From Balneolaceae bacterium (GTDB lineage Bacteria > Bacteroidota > Rhodothermia > Balneolales > Balneolaceae), in NCBI GenBank assembly GCA_020832415.1, contig JAFIES010000001.1:1-39256 (forward strand): a DNA stretch of 39,256 bases, read 5' to 3'. This document shows positions 17,452-26,302 of the stretch, in pieces; the first letter of the stretch is position 1, and each line of letters starts with the position of its first letter. The notes under the pieces are model-generated. The model did not search any database and was not told the origin of the DNA. It worked only from the letters and a program-made list of their open reading frames with translations. A program made the translations under genes and the position numbers.

Positions 17452-20082
17452 TCAATTATCCTGAAGCTCACCAAATCTTGGATCTGAAATAAGATTCTGC
17501 AACTCCGGCTGACCTCTTATTTCAGATATGGAATACCCGGCTTCAATTGCTTTTTCTATGTAAATGAGTGCTTCCTCCCTCTCGCCAAGATACTCAAAAG
17601 TCGCTGCAGCAAGGTACATTACCGTTGAATTATCAGGTGCTAATTGAAGTGCCCTGCTGATATACGATCTGGCAGCCTCTTCATTTCCTACTCGAGCATT
17701 ATAACCTGCCAGACTAATGATTGCATCGGCATCATTTTCATTTACTTTTAACGTTTCGTTGGCGGCTTCAATGGCGCGCAGATAAGCATTCCGGGCCTTT
17801 TCGCGCTGACCGGGTGCATAGTAATACGCTGTGGCAAGATTTCCCCATAAGAAATAATGTGTGTCATTAAATTCGAGGGCCGTTTCATAAGCCTTTGCAG
17901 CATCAGCATACAGTCCTTCTGCATAATAGAGTGTTCCAAGATTGGATGCAGCACCAAAGGTCTGTTCAAATTCAAGCGATTTTTCATACATCGCTCTGGC
18001 TTCACTCAGCATGCCTGTAAAGTAGTACATACTGCCAAGGTTCAGGTAACCGCGATAATTATCGGGTGTAAGCTCAATCACACGCCTGAACTGCTCCTTC
18101 GCCTCTTCATATCGTGTATTTCTAAAATAGAATGCACCCAGCGCATTGTACCCGTCCCAGTTGTCTGGCTTGAGCTGTATGGCACGCAGATAGGTTGCTT
18201 CAGCTTCATTGAGATCACCGGAAGATTCATATGCCTGTGCCATCCCTTTATGAGCTTCTGCATTTGTAGGATCGGCAGAAAGTGCGTCTGTAAAGTGCTC
18301 GATCGCTTCTGAATATCTGCCTGTACCGGTTTTTATCATTCCCAAAGTAATGTGAGCCTGCAATAATCGGTTGTTCAGTCTGTAAGCCTCGTTCGCCTGT
18401 TCAGATGCCAGTGTAGCCCAGTTACGGTCAAGCGTATTCTCATACAACCTCCAGTAGGCATGGCCAAGCGCTGCGTGTGCAAGTGCAAATCCGGTATCCA
18501 GTTCTATGGCTTCCTTAAATGCTGTGATGGCCTGTTCAATATTGTCAACCCTTTCGTAGCGCTGCAGATACCCGAGGCCTTTCATATAGAGCTCAAAAGC
18601 TTCGGGTATGGAGGTTTTCCCTTCGTTGATGATACTGATCGATTCAGGATTAAGCTCCAAATTGAGCATGCTCAGAAGGTTTTCAACTGATTTTTCATGC
18701 AACTCTAAGAGATTATTTTCATCCACATCTATTACTACGGAGTTTAGCTGACGAAGATTTCTCGAATCGATGAGTGTAAGAGTTAACCTGAGCCTATTTG
18801 CAAGTGGTTGAAGGCTGCCTGCAATGGCGTAATTCACTTTAAAAAGCTGATACGCCTGCCCGGCGCTCGCTATGTTATAACTGCGCACTTCTCCCGCCGG
18901 CACTACCCATAAATTTCTCTGAAACTGCTCCATTTGCGACAATTGGCTGGTGAGCGTTTCAACAAGGCCATCGGCAAATACCTGTCTGCCCGGGTCCGAT
19001 CCGATATTTGTAAATGGCAGAACTGCAAGATGAACCGTGTCGTCATCGGCAGATGAAAACCACGACTGGTTGGACCCCGGACGCACCAAAACCCATAAAA
19101 TTGCAATAATTAAAACCCCGGCAACTCCTGCCAATATACCTTTTTGCCTCTTATTTACTTTATATACTGTTGGTTTCGTAGCAGAATAATTCCCCGAATA
19201 AAGCATATTGCCAATAGCTTGTAAATCGGACAGAACCTCTGTCATGCTTTGATAGCGTTCATCCACATCTTTAGACAAACAGCGGCTTACAATTTCTTCC
19301 AGTCCATCTAAGAGTTCACCATCAGCACTTTGCAGCGGTGGCGGATCAGAATTGATTATGGAATAGATGATGGAGTGGTCATAATCCCCCCCAAAAGGAA
19401 GTTTACCTGACAGTATCTCATACAGAACCACACCAAACGACCAGATATCGCATCTTGGTTCCGCCGGTTCTCCTCTTACTTGCTCGGGAGACATATATGC
19501 GGTAGTACCAACTGTTGTACCCTCTTTCGTTAGCTGAACGCTATCGGCAATTTTTGCGAGGCCAAAATCAAGCAGTTTAATCTCATTACTGCTGCTTACC
19601 ATAATGTTTGCAGGCTTCACATCACGGTGTGTTATCTCTTTCTTGTGAGCTGCTTCAAGGCCTCTCGCAATTTGAATGGCGTAGCTCAGTACCGCCTTGG
19701 AATGGCTGTATTCCGGCTGATCTGCTGAAGATCCGGCTGCTGAATCGGTTACAATACCGGTTTCCTGAGCTTTAATTTTTTTAATGAATGACTCATGGAG
19801 ATTGGCTCCATCAATGTACTCCATTACAATAAACTGCTTGCCGGCTTCATCCTCTTCAATTCCATACACCTGGCAAATGTTGGGATGATTCATCTGTGCA
19901 ACTGAACGTGCCTCTTGTAAAAACCGGGCCCGGTTCTCTTCACTTACGGGAGTATGATCAGGTACAAACTTAATTGAAACATCCCGATTCAGTTTGGTAT
20001 CCAGAGCTCTGTAGACCACCCCCATGCCACCTTCACCGAGCTTTTCTGTAATTCTATAATGGGAAATGGTTTTATTAATCAT
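17452..20082 (-). CDS. Transmembrane Ser/Thr protein kinase with TolB-like domain and TPR repeats
   Basis: This 876-residue protein opens with a Hanks-type kinase domain: GEGGMGVVY glycine loop, K38 in SIKFV, D154 in HRDVKPAN, DFGLAKI, an activation segment with TTVGTTAYMSPEQ, and subdomain IX DIWSFGVVLYE. All catalytic residues are present. A transmembrane helix lies at about residues 315-335. Next is a FlgO/TolB-amidohydrolase-type N-terminal region (LAVLPFTNIG, FADGLVETLTSQL), as in many CadC- and adenylate-cyclase-like sensors. About eight tetratricopeptide repeats fill residues 480-860. The kinase should be cytosolic with its TPR part outside, unless the topology is reversed. It is preceded by the ABM-like gene (66-base gap) and the phosphatase gene, which likely opposes it. 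Confidence 0.94.
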   Translation of the reverse strand: MINKTISHYRITEKLGEGGMGVVYRALDTKLNRDVSIKFVPDHTPVSEENRARFLQEARSVAQMNHPNICQVYGIEEDEAGKQFIVMEYIDGANLHESFIKKIKAQETGIVTDSAAGSSADQPEYSHSKAVLSYAIQIARGLEAAHKKEITHRDVKPANIMVSSSNEIKLLDFGLAKIADSVQLTKEGTTVGTTAYMSPEQVRGEPAEPRCDIWSFGVVLYEILSGKLPFGGDYDHSIIYSIINSDPPPLQSADGELLDGLEEIVSRCLSKDVDERYQSMTEVLSDLQAIGNMLYSGNYSATKPTVYKVNKRQKGILAGVAGVLIIAILWVLVRPGSNQSWFSSADDDTVHLAVLPFTNIGSDPGRQVFADGLVETLTSQLSQMEQFQRNLWVVPAGEVRSYNIASAGQAYQLFKVNYAIAGSLQPLANRLRLTLTLIDSRNLRQLNSVVIDVDENNLLELHEKSVENLLSMLNLELNPESISIINEGKTSIPEAFELYMKGLGYLQRYERVDNIEQAITAFKEAIELDTGFALAHAALGHAYWRLYENTLDRNWATLASEQANEAYRLNNRLLQAHITLGMIKTGTGRYSEAIEHFTDALSADPTNAEAHKGMAQAYESSGDLNEAEATYLRAIQLKPDNWDGYNALGAFYFRNTRYEEAKEQFRRVIELTPDNYRGYLNLGSMYYFTGMLSEARAMYEKSLEFEQTFGAASNLGTLYYAEGLYADAAKAYETALEFNDTHYFLWGNLATAYYYAPGQREKARNAYLRAIEAANETLKVNENDADAIISLAGYNARVGNEEAARSYISRALQLAPDNSTVMYLAAATFEYLGEREEALIYIEKAIEAGYSISEIRGQPELQNLISDPRFGELQDN

Positions 20083-20148
20083 TGATGCGATTCAATTCTC
20101 TTAGATACTGCCTGATTGTACCATTCTTTAATTTCGGAGGCCATTTCG

Positions 20149-20907
20149 TTACACAAATTTCTTTCCTGTAATCAACTCGAACTTACTTATGCCAATATCC
20201 TGGCTTGTAACTGCACTTTTACTCTTTGAGCGTGATTTAAGCACCATTTTCCATTGATAAAGCCCACCCAGTGTATGATTTGCCTGCTCGAGAAACTGTT
20301 TAAACATTCCATGTTTTTCGTACTTCTCAACGGTTTCTAAATCTTGCCATATTGATAATGAGATCATTTCACCGTCATTCTCTGAGTTATCGAGTAAAAA
20401 TGCGTATCGGCACCCCGGTATTTTCTTCAATTCCGGTAATATCTCTGTGTTATAAATTTTTCTGAACTCTTCTTTAAATCCTTCTTTAACCTTTAAGGAT
20501 AAAATCCTGAGAATGTTACTCTGATTGGTTATTTCATCGGGAAGCGGCTCCGGATTTTCTGCCGTCGGATACAATTTTACACTTGGCTCAATTGGTATCT
20601 CTTTGTACTCAACCATATTGTCATCAGATAGCTGAATTTTCCATTCGCTTTTCTCTTCAAGCAAATGCTGAACTGATTCAAGATTTTTCTGATAACTGCC
20701 TGATGCCTCATAGACCTCTGCATCTTTTTCCGATTGCCAAAGCGTTAATGATATGTACTTAAACTCCTGATCTCTGCTGTGAAGTAATCCTGCAAAAATG
20801 CACCCCGGAACTTTTTCAAGGGATGTTAAGATCTTTTCTGCATACACTTCTCCAAGTAAATATTCACCCTTCTTTTTTACGGTTGCCTCTACCATTCTCA
20901 GATACAT
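20149..20907 (-). CDS. Tandem ABM-like (dimeric alpha-beta barrel) didomain protein
   Basis: The 252-residue protein consists of two related halves. Each has a leading strand (YLRMVEATVK; ILRILSLKVK), a helix, the motif (V/I)PGC(I/R)(F/Y)AxLL, then an acidic loop and (I/M)ISL(T/S)(L/I)WQ, a helix and a WK(I/M) strand. That is the antibiotic-biosynthesis-monooxygenase/heme-degrading (ABM) ferredoxin-like fold, usually a dimer of single domains, here fused. No cofactor is used by classical ABM enzymes, and heme-binding members need His or Asn residues I cannot place. The start is ATG 20907, with GGAGG seven bases upstream; a TTG six bases earlier is unlikely. It sits between a phosphatase (15-base gap) and a kinase, so it may be their substrate or ligand-binding partner. 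Confidence 0.8.
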   Translation of the reverse strand: MYLRMVEATVKKKGEYLLGEVYAEKILTSLEKVPGCIFAGLLHSRDQEFKYISLTLWQSEKDAEVYEASGSYQKNLESVQHLLEEKSEWKIQLSDDNMVEYKEIPIEPSVKLYPTAENPEPLPDEITNQSNILRILSLKVKEGFKEEFRKIYNTEILPELKKIPGCRYAFLLDNSENDGEMISLSIWQDLETVEKYEKHGMFKQFLEQANHTLGGLYQWKMVLKSRSKSKSAVTSQDIGISKFELITGKKFV

Positions 20908-20922
20908 AGCCAAACCTCCGGT

Positions 20923-22251
20923 TTAGTTGTTTACCCGCTTTATAGCCAGTGCTGTAAGATCATCAAACAGTTTTGCATTACCACAGTGTTTCAGGCAGCT
21001 GCCAACTACAGTTTCAATCAATGTATCGGACGTTTCTCCGCTTTGGAGTGAATCTATCAGCAGTTTTTTAAGCCGCTCTTCACCAAACATCTCTTCCTGA
21101 ATATTAGTGGCATCCGTCACACCGTCAGAAAAGACAAACAGAAATTCACCTTCATCAAGTGTAAACCTATCTTCTTCGTACTCCATGCCATCCATCATGC
21201 CAAGTGGCAGCCCGCCGGTTTGCAATCTCTCAAAAGTGCCATCTTTACGCATTAAAAAAGGATAGTCGTGTCCGGCACTTGAATAGCTGATTTCATTGCT
21301 GTTCGTATCGAGTATGGCTATAAACAGGGTGGCAAACTTTTCGGCACTGGTACTCTGATAGAGCTGACTGTTTGCGTGTTTCAGAATTTCGCCGGGCTTT
21401 ATGAGGTGAAATGCTTGTCCGCGTAAAATGGCCTGCAGATTGGTCATCAGCAGGGAGGCAGGCAGCCCTTTGCCGCTTATATCACCCAGGCAAAATACCC
21501 ACCGGTTTTCATCCAGTTTTATATAGTCGAAATAATCACCTCCAACTTCCTGCGCTGTTATATTCTTTCCTGATACAGAATATCCGTGAATAACAGGCGG
21601 CTCTTCAGGCAGCATTTTTTTCTGGATGGATGATGCAAGTTCAAGCTCTCTGCGCATAAACCGATATGCTTGCTCCTCTTCGTACAACCGTGCATTCTCA
21701 ACTACCTGCGCCGATTGTGCCGCGATAATTGCCAGCAACCTTTGATCAGACTCAGAGAAAACTGAATCCGATTCATTCCGTTTATTATAAATCGTTAGAA
21801 TACCGATTAGTTTTGAACGTGCCATCAATGGCGCACTCAAAACCGATTTTATGGTACTGTCCCATTTCACATTTCTGAACCTTTCATCATTTCCCGGTTC
21901 ATTAATCATCAAAGGCTTTTTGTTGATCTGCATCCACCCCAGCAAGTTCTGATTGAGATGCAGAGGAGAGTGCTCGGTTGTACTGATCATGCTTCTTACA
22001 AGCGTTTGCGTAGGATTGGCCTGATTTACATCAATCAAGGTGATGTCGCCCTGTTCGGCCCCTAAAGCACGTATGGATTTGCCAATAATAGAACGCATGA
22101 TTTTTTCACTATCCAGACTACCCCCGATAGCAAGTGCCAGATCGTTCAAAATGGCTAGCTCATCAACAGCTCTTCTAAGGCGGACATTCTCTTCCTGTAG
22201 CTGCTTAAACTTTGCAGCAGACAGATCACTATCAGGATTATTGGATATCAA
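20923..22251 (-). CDS. GAF-domain SpoIIE/PP2C-type serine phosphatase
   Basis: The 442-residue protein starts with a short coiled coil (FKQLQEENVRLRRAVDEL), then a GAF domain (about 35-195) ending in AQSAQVVENARLYEEE. Another helix, ELASSIQKKMLP, leads to the SpoIIE/RsbU-like PP2C domain. Metal-binding residues are visible at GGDYFDY (D239), GDISGKGLPASL, FSDGVTDA and the final DDLTALAI. It is cytosolic and should dephosphorylate Ser/Thr phosphoproteins, with GAF tuning activity. The only in-frame start upstream of the coiled coil is TTG at 22251, following an in-frame stop; the next ATG (codon 53) would cut into the GAF domain. It is the first gene of the operon that continues with the ABM didomain and the Ser/Thr kinase. 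Confidence 0.92.
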   Translation of the reverse strand: MISNNPDSDLSAAKFKQLQEENVRLRRAVDELAILNDLALAIGGSLDSEKIMRSIIGKSIRALGAEQGDITLIDVNQANPTQTLVRSMISTTEHSPLHLNQNLLGWMQINKKPLMINEPGNDERFRNVKWDSTIKSVLSAPLMARSKLIGILTIYNKRNESDSVFSESDQRLLAIIAAQSAQVVENARLYEEEQAYRFMRRELELASSIQKKMLPEEPPVIHGYSVSGKNITAQEVGGDYFDYIKLDENRWVFCLGDISGKGLPASLLMTNLQAILRGQAFHLIKPGEILKHANSQLYQSTSAEKFATLFIAILDTNSNEISYSSAGHDYPFLMRKDGTFERLQTGGLPLGMMDGMEYEEDRFTLDEGEFLFVFSDGVTDATNIQEEMFGEERLKKLLIDSLQSGETSDTLIETVVGSCLKHCGNAKLFDDLTALAIKRVNN

Positions 22252-22344
22252 TGGCTCAACGTGTTTTATTTGTTAAGAAAACGAAGATTCTTTCCATCTG
22301 AAGGCCGGAAAGAATAAAAAATTTAAGTACCCTTATAACTTTTT

Positions 22345-22408
22345 TTCAACTAACCAATATATAGTTAATTAAAGTTGAATAATCCAATATAAACATAAGG
22401 ATTGGATT
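22345..22408. promoter_or_regulatory. Promoter region of the phosphatase-kinase operon with two palindromes
   Basis: TTCAACT (22345-22351) and AGTTGAA (22373-22379) enclose a second TAAC/GTTA pair. Immediately beyond, AATCCAAT (22381-22388) and ATTGGATT (22401-22408) pair. Both lie about 95-155 bases before the phosphatase start in an AT-rich stretch. An operator is plausible; neither hairpin is followed by a T-run on the minus strand. Confidence 0.35.
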
Positions 22409-22484
22409 AGGTTTGTATAATTTTCCCGAATGTTAATATTCAATTTTTTATCAACATTTCGGAAAATTTTTGCATTGGGAAATG

Positions 22485-24713
22485 TCAGGCTGAGTGCCCC
22501 ATAAAGTGTGTTGGCGGCTTGCGGAAATGTTTGCTAAATGACGAAGAAAACTGGGCCACACTTTTAAATCCGGTTGAGTAGGCAATTTCGCTCACGGTGC
22601 CTGCTTTCTGTTTGAGCAGATTCATCCCTCGTTCAAGCCGCATTCGCCTTATCAGTGCACTTGGAGATTCATCGGTAAGATCCCGAAGCCTTCTGAAAAG
22701 CTGTATTCTGCTTTGATACATCTTTTCAGCAAGATCTTCAACTGAAAAAAACTCCTCATGCATGTGCTGTTGAATGACCTGCCTTACCTTCTCCAGATAC
22801 AGATCATCTGTGGATGCCGCTTCAATCACGTCAGGGCTCATGGTTACGCCTGTTGAATTGGTACTGCTATTTTGATTCGCATAGTGCTTTTGCAGACGTT
22901 TTTGCCGCTCAATCAGATTATACACCCTTAATGAAACCTCTTCCATACTAAAAGGTTTTGTAAGATAATCGTCAGCACCGATACCCAATCCTTCGAGTTT
23001 GTCTTCTGCCTCAGCACGGGCAGTAAGCAAAATTACAGGCAGAAAATTAGTTTCTGAATTACTTCGCAAATTTTTCAACAAAGTAAAGCCATCTCCGTCG
23101 GGCATCATCACATCAGAAATAATAAGGTCCGGCAAAAACTTAAGGGTTTTTTTCAGAGCCTTGTTTCCCGATCGCGCTGTAATCACTCTGTACTCATCAG
23201 AAAACTGATTTTCCAGATAGGTGCGAATATCTTTGTTGTCGTCCACAACAAGGATTGTTTTTAGTTCTTCATCAGCTTCCTCATCCGCATCTTCATCCAG
23301 TGAAAATGCTTTTTCGGGCAGAAGAGCTTCTTCAATCCCTTCTTCGCCCGACAAATTAAGTTCAACAACTGCAGATACATCCACATTTTCTAAAGGCAAG
23401 ATGATACTGAATTCAGTTCCCCTACCTGATTTACTTGTAACATCAACCCGCCCCCCATGCTGCTCGGTGATCTCTTTCACAAGGGCAAGCCCAATACCGG
23501 TGCCCGGCTGCATTTCCGATTTTTCGGCCTGATAGAAACGATCAAATAGTCGCGGAAGATGATCCGGGTCTATTCCTTTTCCTGTATCTGTAATCCGGAT
23601 AATGGCTTCTTTTTCATTTTTTTCAAGAGTAACAGAAACATCCCCACCTTCCGGCGTGAATTTAAAAGCGTTAGAAAGCAGATTAGAAATAACTTTTTCG
23701 AACTGCTCCGGGTCAAATTGTGCGATGATTACATCAGAAGGTATGTTGATTGAAAAGTTAATGTTATAGCGTTCTGCAGCACCAACAAATCTCGAAGAGA
23801 TGTGGCGTATATACTGATTTAGGGGAGCATTTTCAGGTTTTAATCTAAACAGGTTTGCCTCAAATCGGGCGAGATCCATCAGCTGGGTAACCAGTCTCAT
23901 CAGCCGTTTTGCATTCCTGGTGGCCATATCAACCTGCGCTTTACCCTCTGTAGTTAGAGTGCCATATTTTGGTTTACTGAGATTCTCGAGTGGCGCTATT
24001 GTGAGGGTGAGAGGGGTTCTGAATTCATGACTGATATTTGCAAAAAACCGGCTTTTCTCAGCATCAAGTTGTTTCAGTTTTTCGGCTTGAGCTTCTGTAA
24101 TTTTTTTCTGCTCCGATAGTTCGTTGTTTTTATTTGTGAGCAATCGCATCGCATTAATCCTTCCGTTTTCGAATACAATGGCAATCACATAAAAAATCAA
24201 TATCAGCCCCACAAATGTGGATAGAACAAAAAACAGCGGGGGCTCATTAAGTGAGCCTTCGGGTGGTGAAAATTCAATCCGTTCAAAATAGTAAAACATT
24301 ACCAGCATGGTTAATTGTCCAAACAGCGTGTACATCCCCATCAACTTTCCTGAAACGAGCAGGGCTACAATAGGCGTAGTTGCCAGCCAGGGAAGAATGA
24401 ACGAGTTAAACCCTTCTGTGTAGTAAATAACCGTACTGATGAGGATAATGGCAGATGTGAAAAAAAGAAATGCGATTTTAATCTGCGAAACTGCATTTCT
24501 GAAAAGAGTGAGGCAAATCAGTGAGATGATGAACAAAGGCACCTGTGATAGCAGACCTCCACTGAAATCTATAAAGAAACTAATTGCGGAGTAGCTGAAT
24601 GTAAATAGCGCAACAACAATATAAACACCAACAGCAAGCCTCGACTTCCGGAGTGTTTCATCATCCCCGCGATATTCATCAGGAATAAAATAATCGATTA
24701 GCTTTGCAAACAT
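22485..24713 (-). CDS. Membrane hybrid histidine kinase with receiver and AraC DNA-binding output
   Basis: The 742-residue protein begins with a six-helix membrane domain (about residues 28-195, after LRKSRLAVGVY) that has no periplasmic sensor. It continues to HisKA with H229 in NISHEFRTPL, HATPase_c (NLLSNAFKFTPEGG, DTGKGID, GTGIGLALV), a receiver with D534 in SDVMMPDGDG, and a C-terminal AraC helix-turn-helix (about 640-742). It is an HTCS-like one-protein signalling chain in which a membrane input replaces the propeller. The kinase-receiver-AraC part is very close to that of the protein at 12699-16697, while the membrane domain matches the separate kinase at 24810-26198. Gene duplication and domain exchange within this locus is the simplest explanation. 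Confidence 0.95.
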   Translation of the reverse strand: MFAKLIDYFIPDEYRGDDETLRKSRLAVGVYIVVALFTFSYSAISFFIDFSGGLLSQVPLFIISLICLTLFRNAVSQIKIAFLFFTSAIILISTVIYYTEGFNSFILPWLATTPIVALLVSGKLMGMYTLFGQLTMLVMFYYFERIEFSPPEGSLNEPPLFFVLSTFVGLILIFYVIAIVFENGRINAMRLLTNKNNELSEQKKITEAQAEKLKQLDAEKSRFFANISHEFRTPLTLTIAPLENLSKPKYGTLTTEGKAQVDMATRNAKRLMRLVTQLMDLARFEANLFRLKPENAPLNQYIRHISSRFVGAAERYNINFSINIPSDVIIAQFDPEQFEKVISNLLSNAFKFTPEGGDVSVTLEKNEKEAIIRITDTGKGIDPDHLPRLFDRFYQAEKSEMQPGTGIGLALVKEITEQHGGRVDVTSKSGRGTEFSIILPLENVDVSAVVELNLSGEEGIEEALLPEKAFSLDEDADEEADEELKTILVVDDNKDIRTYLENQFSDEYRVITARSGNKALKKTLKFLPDLIISDVMMPDGDGFTLLKNLRSNSETNFLPVILLTARAEAEDKLEGLGIGADDYLTKPFSMEEVSLRVYNLIERQKRLQKHYANQNSSTNSTGVTMSPDVIEAASTDDLYLEKVRQVIQQHMHEEFFSVEDLAEKMYQSRIQLFRRLRDLTDESPSALIRRMRLERGMNLLKQKAGTVSEIAYSTGFKSVAQFSSSFSKHFRKPPTHFMGHSA

Positions 24714-24809
24714 AGTTACAGAATAAAATCGCTTACTTTATTAAGTTTATTGTGTAGCTCCAGCCGGGTTTAAATTGGTATCCCGGTAAATAAATAAACC
24801 TACATTGTT

Positions 24810-26198
24810 TTATACTGAAAGAGTAATAATAAATCGGGTACCCGTTTCAACAGTTTCTATTGCAAGCTTACCACCGTGTGCTTTAATAATGTCATTTGTG
24901 ATGGATAATCCAAGCCCTGTTCCCTGAGTTCCTTTCTTTGTGGTAAAAAATGGCTGAAGTATTTTTTCTTTGATCTCGTGAGGAATGCCGGGGCCGTTAT
25001 CCTCGATTTCCAGGATAATCTCTGAACTCTCCCTTTGAGTTCGAATTACAAGCTTTGGCTTATACTCTTCAATATTCAGTTTTTCTCTCATCGCATCAAA
25101 CGCATTATTGCAAATATTCAATATTACGCGCGAAAAATCCTCAGCAACAAGCGGCACTTCGCCAACCTGATCATCCAATTCCAATTGGATGTCAACATTA
25201 ATTGGGTCATTCCCTGCACGCATACCATGAAAAGCTAATTTTACATACTCATTAATAAGATGATTAAGAGGAGTTGGATCCATAGATCCGTCTCCGCCGC
25301 GGGAATGCTGAAGCATTGACATAACTATACCATTAGCCCGCGATCCGTGCTCATGGATTTTACGGAGGTTAGCTTCAATGTCATCGAGGATTTCGAGGAT
25401 GAGATTGGAATCGGGGCTCGATCCAACCTCTTCCCGCACCTCATCAACCATTTCAATACTCACCTCAGAAAAATTATTCATAAAGTTCAGCGGATTTTTT
25501 ATCTCATGGGCAATTCCGGCAGTTAACTGCCCAAGGCTTGCCAGCTTTTCCTGCTGCACGAGTTGTTCCTGTGTGCTTTTTATTTTTTCGATCGCTTCTT
25601 GCAGGTCTTCATTTTTATCTGTCAGCAGGCTCATGGCATTCATCCGGCCATTCTCAAAGACTATAGCCACTGCATAGAAAATTAGTATCAGTCCGGAATA
25701 TGTCGACAAAACATAACTTACAGCCGGCTCAGTAAGAGATCCGGCAGGCTGAGGAACTCCGGTTATTTCAAGCAGATAAAAAACTGACAGCATTGCTAAC
25801 TGACCGGTAAGTGTATAGATACCCATCTTCTTTCCGGATACGAGCAGGGCTACAATAGGTGTGGTAGCCAGCCATGGAATAATAAAAGAGTTGAAGCCTC
25901 CCGTATAGTAGATGGCAGTGGAAATAGAGAGTATGGCCGATGTAAAAAAGATGAACGCAACTACTTTCTCAGAAATGCCTTTTTTAAACATCAGCAGGCA
26001 GAGAATTGAGATAAACATAAGCGGTGCCTGCGACAAAAGCCCACCCTCAAAACTGATAACAATATTGATTACCGAATAACTGAAGGAAAACAGTGTTACA
26101 ATTATGTATACACCTACGGCGAGCCTCGATTTTCTGAGCGTTTCTTTGTCATCGCTGTAAAAATCAGGAATAAAGAAATCGATTAGTTTAGTAAACAT
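24810..26198 (-). CDS. Membrane sensor histidine kinase (HisKA/HATPase)
   Basis: The 462-residue protein shares its first 205 or so residues with the downstream hybrid kinase (MF(A/T)KLID(Y/F)FIPD, then LRKSRLAVGVYI), forming six membrane helices. A coiled coil with the motif KIKSTQEQLVQQEKLASLGQLTAG leads to H231 in IAHEIKNPLNF. The ATPase domain has NNAFDAM, DNGPGIP and GTGLGLSI. No receiver or DNA-binding domain is attached and no separate response regulator gene is in the window. It may cross-talk with the receiver of the adjacent hybrid kinase, 96 bases downstream. This kinase subtype often follows multi-helix inputs in Bacteroidota; the signal is unknown. Confidence 0.94.
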   Translation of the reverse strand: MFTKLIDFFIPDFYSDDKETLRKSRLAVGVYIIVTLFSFSYSVINIVISFEGGLLSQAPLMFISILCLLMFKKGISEKVVAFIFFTSAILSISTAIYYTGGFNSFIIPWLATTPIVALLVSGKKMGIYTLTGQLAMLSVFYLLEITGVPQPAGSLTEPAVSYVLSTYSGLILIFYAVAIVFENGRMNAMSLLTDKNEDLQEAIEKIKSTQEQLVQQEKLASLGQLTAGIAHEIKNPLNFMNNFSEVSIEMVDEVREEVGSSPDSNLILEILDDIEANLRKIHEHGSRANGIVMSMLQHSRGGDGSMDPTPLNHLINEYVKLAFHGMRAGNDPINVDIQLELDDQVGEVPLVAEDFSRVILNICNNAFDAMREKLNIEEYKPKLVIRTQRESSEIILEIEDNGPGIPHEIKEKILQPFFTTKKGTQGTGLGLSITNDIIKAHGGKLAIETVETGTRFIITLSV

Positions 26199-26302
26199 TA
26201 CACGGCAGCCTTAAAATGTTAGAGGCATATTCTAAATACCATCTAAAATAATATTTATGAGTTATCCTTAAATCGATTTTTATAATAATTATAAAGTATA
26301 AT

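Noticed and set aside
22039-22276. Plus-strand frame opposite the phosphatase start
   Set aside because: Antisense shadow with low-complexity serine-rich sequence and no ribosome site.
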